Of a DNA stretch of 12,448 nucleotides, positions 7,473 to 12,448 are shown in pieces (the first letter of the stretch is position 1; each line of letters begins with the position of its first letter). Source of the DNA: an uncultured Oscillospiraceae bacterium (GTDB lineage: Bacteria > Bacillota_A > Clostridia > Oscillospirales > Oscillospiraceae); the NCBI GenBank assembly GCA_900757695.1, contig CAAEOU010000243.1, positions 1 to 12,448 on the forward strand, in the 5' to 3' direction. The notes below the pieces were generated by a model, which saw only the letters and a program-made list of their open reading frames with translations, had not been told where the DNA came from and ran no database searches. Both the position numbers and the translations under genes were made by a program.

Positions 7473-7508
7473 ATCGTGCGGCTATCTCACGGGAGGTAGC
7501 CGCACGAT
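7473..7508 (+). terminator. Long hairpin terminator between convergent genes
   Basis: Arms ATCGTGCGGCTA (7473-7484) and TAGCCGCACGAT (7497-7508) pair perfectly; the inner bases CTC/GAG and a T-G wobble extend the stem to about 16 pairs with a 4-base loop (7489-7492). GCTTTTAT follows on the plus strand, ending the membrane-protein gene 6 bases after its stop. On the minus strand the following bases are less T-rich (TTCTAGC), so it may work in both directions but better on the plus strand. The stop codon and last codons of the replication initiator lie inside it. Confidence 0.8.
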
Positions 7509-8452
7509 GCTTTTATCTCATGCTGCTGAAACTGGTTTTCCACATAGGCATCAATGGTGGCAGGCGCATTGTATAGGGCTGTCAGCAGATAGCTCCGCAC
7601 ATTCCGCACCGGCCCACTGTGCTTCTGAAAACACTCCAGCACATAGTCTATGTGCGTGAAATTCAGAGACAACAGCCGCTGCTGCACCTGCTGCGTGGGC
7701 AGCTCCTGACCACCGATCCGGGTAGTCGGCTTATTGGAGGCAAGAATATCTGCTCCTAACAGGATCAAGCTGTCCAGCGTTTCCGCTCGGTAGTTGTCCA
7801 GCAGAGCACAATAACCCCATTTCTCTTGAAGTATTTTTTCAAATCCATCTATCGCTTCTTTCTGCTCCGGGAGGATGATAGGAGGGATAGATTCCTTCTC
7901 ACTAGATTCTTTCTGTTTTGGATCAGTCTTATTTGTCTCCCCTTTGGGGATGCCCGCAGCGCTGCTTTCGGGAGAAGCAGAGGTTTCAAAACAGGAAGTC
8001 TCCGTGTCAGAGTTCCCATTTTCGGACAACTGGTTTTCCGTTTCCGGAGGCTCCAGTGCCTTGGGAGAATCAGAACTCCCGTTTTGGGAAGTCTGGGCGG
8101 ACACGAAGTTCATCACATAAATGCGGTCAGGACGGCCCAGCCCTTGCCGCTTCCTGCGGATCAGCCCCAGCCCCTGATCCAGCTCTTTCAGCAACCGTAC
8201 CGCCTTGTTGTGTCCACACTGGAGGCATTCCTGTATTTCGGTGTGAGTGAAGTAGATGTACACCCGCCCTTGCCGGTCAACCCAACCGCTGCGGCGGGAC
8301 AGACCCATCCGATCCAGCATCAGCCCATACAGCAGCTTTGCCTCGGCGGAGAGGTGCGAAAAGGTGGGATCAATGAACAGCGCTTTGGGAATCCGGTAAA
8401 AGGTAAACTGCTCGGACTCCTGTGCTGTATAATAGGCAAATGAAGTTGACAT
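7487..8452 (-). CDS. RepA_N / DUF6017 replication initiator protein A
   Basis: A 321-residue protein. Residues 13-117 match the RepA N-terminal domain of low-GC Gram-positive plasmids and ICEs: FTFYRIPKALF, then LSAEAKLLYGLMLDRM, then a winged-helix region around VYIYFTHTEIQECL and NKAVRLLKELDQ, ending GRPDRIYVMNF. Residues about 120-190 are a Ser/Glu/Pro-rich linker. Residues about 215-321 match the C-terminal domain known as DUF6017 (LLLGADIL, LNFTHIDYVLECF, RNVRSYLLTALYNAP). Such proteins are thought to start replication of the excised element by binding an origin, often within the gene itself. The ATG at 8452 has AAAGGA (8460-8465) 7 bases upstream. It stands alone between the pilus operon and the helicase. 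The last residues (CGYLP) are encoded by the arm of the terminator hairpin. Confidence 0.9.
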   Translation of the reverse strand: MSTSFAYYTAQESEQFTFYRIPKALFIDPTFSHLSAEAKLLYGLMLDRMGLSRRSGWVDRQGRVYIYFTHTEIQECLQCGHNKAVRLLKELDQGLGLIRRKRQGLGRPDRIYVMNFVSAQTSQNGSSDSPKALEPPETENQLSENGNSDTETSCFETSASPESSAAGIPKGETNKTDPKQKESSEKESIPPIILPEQKEAIDGFEKILQEKWGYCALLDNYRAETLDSLILLGADILASNKPTTRIGGQELPTQQVQQRLLSLNFTHIDYVLECFQKHSGPVRNVRSYLLTALYNAPATIDAYVENQFQQHEIKASCGYLP

Positions 8453-8515
8453 AATTTCATCCTTTCTGGACGGGCTTGTGACCGCCCTGCCGCATTACTG
8501 CTACACTCTGCGATT

Positions 8516-8539
8516 GCCGGAGGCCATGAGGCCCCCGGC
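8516..8539 (-). other. Intergenic hairpin between sortase and replication initiator
   Basis: In the 93-base gap, arms GCCGG.GGCC and GGCC.CCGGC enclose a 4-base loop. The single mismatch is A-C in plus-strand RNA but a G-U wobble in minus-strand RNA, so the structure is complete only in transcripts of the pilus operon. On the minus strand it is not followed by a T-run (AATCGC), so it is not a standard terminator there; on the plus strand GTTTTGTT follows. It may mark the 3' end of the pilus transcript or protect it. Confidence 0.45.
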
Positions 8540-8545
8540 GTTTTG

Positions 8546-9238
8546 TTATTCGGTTCTTATCCCCCTGATCAGCAGCCGATGACTGTTGACCGCTATGGGC
8601 ACACAGGTCACGAGGGTTACATAGTCCTCGCCGTCTACAATAGTCAGGTCAGAGGTGTCCGTTGGCAGTACCTTCTTGACCTGATCCACGGTATAGGTGA
8701 GGGTTTTGTTGTAGATATGCAGGTAGAAAACATCACCATTCTCTAGCTTTGGAAGGTCGGTGAACAGCCGAGCGCTACTCATGCCGGAGTGCCCAGCCAG
8801 CACGCAATGGGTGCTTTCGCCGCCCACGGGCAAACTGGTTTCCGGCAGATGACCGATGCCCTTGCTGAGTACCTCAGAAGATACACCGTGATAGATCGGC
8901 AGAAGGACGTTGATCTTCGGAATTTCAATGTAGCCCATAACCCCTTCTGCGGTGAAGTTCAAGAGCGTTGGGTACTGATCGTTTTCCTCCAACTTACTTT
9001 CAAACGGATCGGTCATGGAAACCGTGTCAGTCAACTCCCGGTTGTACTCTGCCGCCCGCCGCAGTTCTTTTTCTGCTTCTCCATCGTCCAATCCATCCAC
9101 GGCGCTGGAGTAGTCCGCAATGACCTCGGATTGGTGGCGATTGTTGAGCCATTGGCTCAGCTTAGGGTACGCCAGCAGGGCGCATCCTCCCAGGAAGATG
9201 CCCCCTGCCAGAACCAATGGGACGATCCGCTTACCCAT
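8546..9238 (-). CDS. Class C (pilin-polymerising) sortase
   Basis: A 230-residue cysteine transpeptidase that would join pilin subunits through their LPXTG motifs at the outer face of the membrane. The N-terminus has one membrane segment (residues 5-23). The lid motif Asp77-Pro78-Phe79 that covers the active site in class C enzymes is present. The catalytic residues are His150 (in LAGHSG), Cys212 (in TLVTC) and Arg221 (in NSHRLLIRG). The protein stops five residues after this block, so it lacks the C-terminal membrane segment common in class C sortases, which are usually near 280 residues. The ATG overlaps the pilin stop (ATGGGTAA), and no good ribosome site is seen, which points to translational coupling. 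Its substrates are most likely the two upstream surface proteins. Confidence 0.93.
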   Translation of the reverse strand: MGKRIVPLVLAGGIFLGGCALLAYPKLSQWLNNRHQSEVIADYSSAVDGLDDGEAEKELRRAAEYNRELTDTVSMTDPFESKLEENDQYPTLLNFTAEGVMGYIEIPKINVLLPIYHGVSSEVLSKGIGHLPETSLPVGGESTHCVLAGHSGMSSARLFTDLPKLENGDVFYLHIYNKTLTYTVDQVKKVLPTDTSDLTIVDGEDYVTLVTCVPIAVNSHRLLIRGIRTE

Positions 9239-11171
9239 GACGGCGCTTGCGGAGATAGAACGCGGTAATGCCGCCAGCGGTCAGCAGCGCCGCGATGCCC
9301 AGACCATAGATCAGAACATTTCCTCTGCCGCCGGTTTTCGGCAGATCAAAGCCGCGGGTATTGGTGACGGTCAGCGGCACCAGTGCGCTGACGCTGCTAT
9401 TGTCTTCGGTCATGGCAACGTTCTTTCCGTTGACCTTGGCGGTGGCAGTTTTCAGTGCCTTGCCACAAATGGAACAAATGGTGGTGCTGTCGCTGGACAT
9501 AATGTCCACAGTAATGTTCTCTTTCAGGAGGGTGTAGCCGCTGTCGGTGGCAACCTCCGTGATGATGTAGGAATCGTCCTCCAAGCCCTTGACCATGATC
9601 TTTCCGTGATTGTTCTCGCCGGACATGGGGCTGAACTTGGTGGCATCGGCCTCCTTTTCAGTGTGTCCAGTGACGTAGTAAATGCCCTCGAATTTGTTCA
9701 GCTCCGCCTGCACATAGTAGTTGTCCGTGGCATTTTTCAGCAAGAACTTCACGTTGTCGAAATTGCCGTTGTTGTCCGAAAACTCCTTGGTTAGGTCGAG
9801 GCCATAGGTATACACATGGCAATCATCGGTGAGGGTGTCGTAATATTCGGTGTTGGTGCGCTTCCATGTGAGGGTCACATCATTGGGGTTGCCGGAATCG
9901 CCGTAAACCACCGATGCGTCGCTGTTCACGGTGCAGGAATAGGTGATCCGCATGGTCAGGTTGCTGTAGCCCCGGAGCAGGCTGGTGGCGGGATCATAGA
10001 CAGTGGTGGCGGCGTTGATCTCAGAAAGTCCAGAGTCCGTCATAGAAATGGTCATCAGAGAACCGGACTCGGAGCTGTAATCCGTATAGCTGGCGGTGAA
10101 CTTGCTGTCCTGCTCTGTCCAGACCGCCACCCGATCCGTGCAGGCTGTGTCACGGAAGAACTCAATCTGTACATCGTTTTTGTTATACTGAATCCCCTTG
10201 GAAAGGTTGTCTACGAAGGTGTAGGTGGTCAGCGCCGTTGCGGGAGATGTGATGGTGGGCAGTGTAGAAATCACCTGGTACTCCACTACGTCGCCGTCGG
10301 AAGCTGTGGCGGTGTGGTTATAACCATCCGTAATGTCGTCGGTCTTTCCTGCGTTCTTTCCGGTATCTGCTTTGGACTCACGGACAGTCTTTTCGAGAGT
10401 AGGATTGCCGGTTTCGTCCTTTGGGTAGAGCGTCAAATCATAATTCCACTCGCTGCCGTCCACGGTGGTCATGGGCAAGCTCACCAGAAACGGCGCCGTG
10501 GTGGAGGTGACGTTCTCCGGCACACGGGTTTCCACCAGAAGATACAGCCCTTGGGCAAGGCCGTCTACCTTAGAATAGCCGTTCTCGTCTGTCTCCGGCA
10601 TGGCGGTGCCGCCGTTGACTGCCATATACTTCTCCAGGGAGTCCTTAGTGCTGGTGGAGTTGGTCTGCAAGGCGTGATCCAGCGCCTCAATTAAAACGTC
10701 GCTTTTGAAGTGCCAAACCCGATTCTGCTTGCCGTCGTGGTCGGTGCGATAGGCGTCGTTGGTACTGAGCCCCAGCGCCGAGAGAAAGTCTATGGTTTCC
10801 CTGCTGCCTGTCTTTGTATTCTCGGTAAAAGCATACAGGGGCACGGTTTCTTGATGTCCGTCCGCCGCAGTACCCTTGTAGATGTTGAGGTCTGCCAGCT
10901 TTACATAGGAAAACTCCACGCCCTGAATGGCATATTGACTGAGAGCCGTGTTTACCTGCTCATCCGCAAGGCCGGTGGAAACGTAAGATTCTGCGTCCCA
11001 AACGCCGTCATTTTCCGCCCCGGTCAGGTCATATTTGTACAGGGTCAAAGACGTACTGCGCCCCGTGTCAATGGTTGCCGTGTCAGCATCGGCGGCAGAA
11101 ACGCCGCCGGAGAAAGAAAAAGCCATGACCGCAGTCATGGCGAGGGCGCTGAGTCGATGTAACAGTTTCAT
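9231..11171 (-). CDS. SpaH/EbpB-type LPXTG major pilin
   Basis: A 646-residue cell-wall-anchored pilus subunit. Signal peptide residues 1-26 (basic MKLLHR, hydrophobic core, cleavage after VSA). The N-terminal domain (about 38-235) starts TSLTLYKYD; a pilin motif YPK (249-251) supplies Lys251, the probable nucleophile for polymerisation. A fimbrial isopeptide domain spans about 255-450 (LEKTV, FVDNLSKGIQY), and a Cna-B domain about 455-605 (LDLTKEF, E-box ITEVATDSGY with Glu539, closing VTNT). The sorting signal is LPKTG (610-614), a hydrophobic segment and RKRRHG. The start at 11171 has AAGGAGGAG 9 bases upstream. It is the middle gene of the pilus operon, between the larger surface protein and the sortase that would assemble it. 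A short CSICG motif (566-570) in the last domain is unusual for this family. Confidence 0.93.
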   Translation of the reverse strand: MKLLHRLSALAMTAVMAFSFSGGVSAADADTATIDTGRSTSLTLYKYDLTGAENDGVWDAESYVSTGLADEQVNTALSQYAIQGVEFSYVKLADLNIYKGTAADGHQETVPLYAFTENTKTGSRETIDFLSALGLSTNDAYRTDHDGKQNRVWHFKSDVLIEALDHALQTNSTSTKDSLEKYMAVNGGTAMPETDENGYSKVDGLAQGLYLLVETRVPENVTSTTAPFLVSLPMTTVDGSEWNYDLTLYPKDETGNPTLEKTVRESKADTGKNAGKTDDITDGYNHTATASDGDVVEYQVISTLPTITSPATALTTYTFVDNLSKGIQYNKNDVQIEFFRDTACTDRVAVWTEQDSKFTASYTDYSSESGSLMTISMTDSGLSEINAATTVYDPATSLLRGYSNLTMRITYSCTVNSDASVVYGDSGNPNDVTLTWKRTNTEYYDTLTDDCHVYTYGLDLTKEFSDNNGNFDNVKFLLKNATDNYYVQAELNKFEGIYYVTGHTEKEADATKFSPMSGENNHGKIMVKGLEDDSYIITEVATDSGYTLLKENITVDIMSSDSTTICSICGKALKTATAKVNGKNVAMTEDNSSVSALVPLTVTNTRGFDLPKTGGRGNVLIYGLGIAALLTAGGITAFYLRKRRHG

Positions 11172-11180
11172 GGATATAAT

Positions 11181-11190
11181 CTCCTCCTTA
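11181..11190 (-). promoter_or_regulatory. Pilin ribosome site overlapping the upstream stop
   Basis: TAAGGAGGAG on the minus strand, 9 bases before the pilin ATG. Its first three bases are the stop codon of the surface protein, so ribosomes finishing that gene stand at the pilin initiation site. This suggests coupled, high-level pilin translation. Confidence 0.7.
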
Positions 11191-12448
11191 AATTCGTTTA
11201 ATCGTTTTGCGTAGGTAGCAGAACCAAATCGGCTTTCCCTTGGCTACATGCAAAGTGAAACCGATTAGCAGCATTGCCACACCCAGAGGTACAAATGGAA
11301 AGCCGCTCCCTCCGGTCATGGGCAGCGTGTAGATATGGCCGTTCTGCACGGTGATGGGGAGGTCGTAGAAGTATGCCGTGCCGTCGATCACCTCATCCGG
11401 GGTGACAGACACTTTCCCATCGGGATAGCTGGCAGGTAGCGTGCCTTCAAAAATTGGCTCCTTGAGTAATTCGTATCCCTCGGGAGCCTGTATTTCCGTC
11501 AACCGATACTGAATCTCCTCATCTGCCCAGAGGTTTTCAAAAGCAATAGTGCCAGATTCGTCCGTGGTGAGCTTGCCATCGGTCACATTCGATGTGGTGC
11601 CGCCCTTGGCAAGCGTTTCGCTGTAATACACCGGCTTCCATGCATCGCCGTCCTGGTATTCCAGCAGGAAGGTCGCTCCGAACAGCGGCTGTCCGTCGGT
11701 GTTCTGCTTGGTGACGGAGATAGAGCCGGGACGGCGGTCATCTTTGATTGTGTACTGAATCTCCGCATCATGTTCCTCCACGGACCAGATGCCGGTGTTG
11801 TCCTCATTCAGCAGATAACCCTTGGGTGCTTTTGTCTCCTTCCACACATAGGTGACACCGAACACCAGATTTTCAAAGGTGACCGTGCCGTCCTCGCCGG
11901 TGGTCAGGGTGCTTTCGGAACCGTCCGAGCCGGTAAGGGTGAACACGGCGCCAGCGAGTGGCATATTGTCTGCACTATCTACCTTCAAGATGGACAGCTT
12001 GCCCGTCCAAATATTATTGTAGATGGTCAGGTCGTGCCCGGAATTGTCCTGCTTGATGGTCTGCCCATCCTTGGAGATGGTGACCTCATAGACCGTCTCA
12101 TCACGGTCATATCCCGCCCAGCCGGTGCGCTGCTGGACACAGTAGGTGCCATAGGGCAGGTCCTTAGAAGTGCCTTTTCCATCTTTTCCGATGGTGATAA
12201 TATCCCGTTCCGTCTCTTTTGCGGCATCATAGCTGGCAGCGGATTTCAGATACACGGTAAATGTGGCATCCTCCTCCGGCTGCTTTTCATCAGAGACAGT
12301 GTTCAGTGCATACTTGGTCAGCTGAATCTTGCCGTAAATTACGGGATCACTGGCTGTTACAGAAAAGCTATTTTCCTTCTCGCTGTAGTGGTCATAGCTG
12401 GTTTTCAGCTTGTATACCGTCTCGTCCAGCTTATACCCGCTGGGCGCT
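11188..12448 (-). CDS. Cna-B/SpaA-repeat LPXTG surface protein (C-terminal part)
   Basis: The frame is open from the right edge; 419 residues are visible. It holds the end of one domain (APSGYKL at the edge) and three Cna-B/SpaA isopeptide-type domains. Repeat 1 runs from about visible residue 40 to 145 (Lys45 in QLTKYAL; closing IYNN), repeat 2 from 150 to 238 (Lys155 in ILKVD; Glu204 in KETKAPKGY) and repeat 3 from 242 to 370 (Lys247; Glu318 in TEIQAPEGY; Asn369 in TVQN). Such Lys/Glu/Asn sets form internal isopeptide bonds. In repeat 1 the E-box Glu is replaced (CVQQRTGWAGY). The sorting signal LPMTG (375-379) and a membrane segment follow, then a longer than usual tail ending RKTIKRI. As the first visible gene of a pilus operon it is probably the tip adhesin or an accessory pilin; the binding target cannot be read from this part. 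Confidence 0.9.
   Translation of the reverse strand, partial: APSGYKLDETVYKLKTSYDHYSEKENSFSVTASDPVIYGKIQLTKYALNTVSDEKQPEEDATFTVYLKSAASYDAAKETERDIITIGKDGKGTSKDLPYGTYCVQQRTGWAGYDRDETVYEVTISKDGQTIKQDNSGHDLTIYNNIWTGKLSILKVDSADNMPLAGAVFTLTGSDGSESTLTTGEDGTVTFENLVFGVTYVWKETKAPKGYLLNEDNTGIWSVEEHDAEIQYTIKDDRRPGSISVTKQNTDGQPLFGATFLLEYQDGDAWKPVYYSETLAKGGTTSNVTDGKLTTDESGTIAFENLWADEEIQYRLTEIQAPEGYELLKEPIFEGTLPASYPDGKVSVTPDEVIDGTAYFYDLPITVQNGHIYTLPMTGGSGFPFVPLGVAMLLIGFTLHVAKGKPIWFCYLRKTIKRI

Noticed and set aside
9816..10694. 292-codon plus-strand frame opposite the pilin
   Set aside because: The Val/Gly/His-rich translation has no family features, and the opposite strand encodes a clear pilin domain.

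Overview
The window looks like part of an integrative/conjugative element (ICE) from a gut Clostridia bacterium (Oscillospiraceae/Ruminococcaceae type). The basis is the gene set: a RepA_N/DUF6017 replication initiator, a roughly 2000-residue DNA methylase-helicase, a TnpV-like protein, a PAPS-reductase-family protein and an LPXTG pilus cluster with a class C sortase. GC-rich codon use and strong AGGAGG ribosome sites agree. Nearly everything reads on the minus strand, so gene order runs from high to low coordinates. No integrase, relaxase, coupling protein or attachment site lies inside the window, so the ICE assignment is inferred from gene content.

Right third (8546-12448): a three-gene pilus operon. 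It holds the C-terminal part of a Cna-B/SpaA-repeat surface protein (LPMTG), a 646-residue major pilin of the SpaH/EbpB type (signal peptide, YPK pilin motif, E-box, LPKTG) and a class C sortase with His150, Cys212 and Arg221. The three are tightly coupled: the surface-protein stop overlaps the pilin ribosome site, and the pilin stop overlaps the sortase start.

Middle (7088-8545): the RepA_N/DUF6017 initiator on the minus strand, ending inside a long hairpin terminator. It faces a 102-residue polytopic membrane protein, the only complete plus-strand gene. Between that gene and the helicase gene, one inverted repeat acts as a minus-strand terminator while carrying the -10 box and ribosome site of the plus-strand gene.

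Left half (128-7087): the large methylase-helicase gene and a PP-loop PAPS-reductase-family gene. Both carry a lesion. The helicase frame meets a TAA 63 codons before its apparent natural end, and the PAPS-family gene is split by a one-base-type frameshift. Just after it, a new AT-richer frame with a good ribosome site runs off the left edge.

The most striking observation is a complete TnpV-like protein (111 residues, own ribosome site, plausible own promoter) encoded on the same strand but in a different frame, wholly inside the helicase gene. The helicase frame there reads only as a low-complexity Ala/Gly/Pro/Glu linker. This looks like a gene nested by overprinting.
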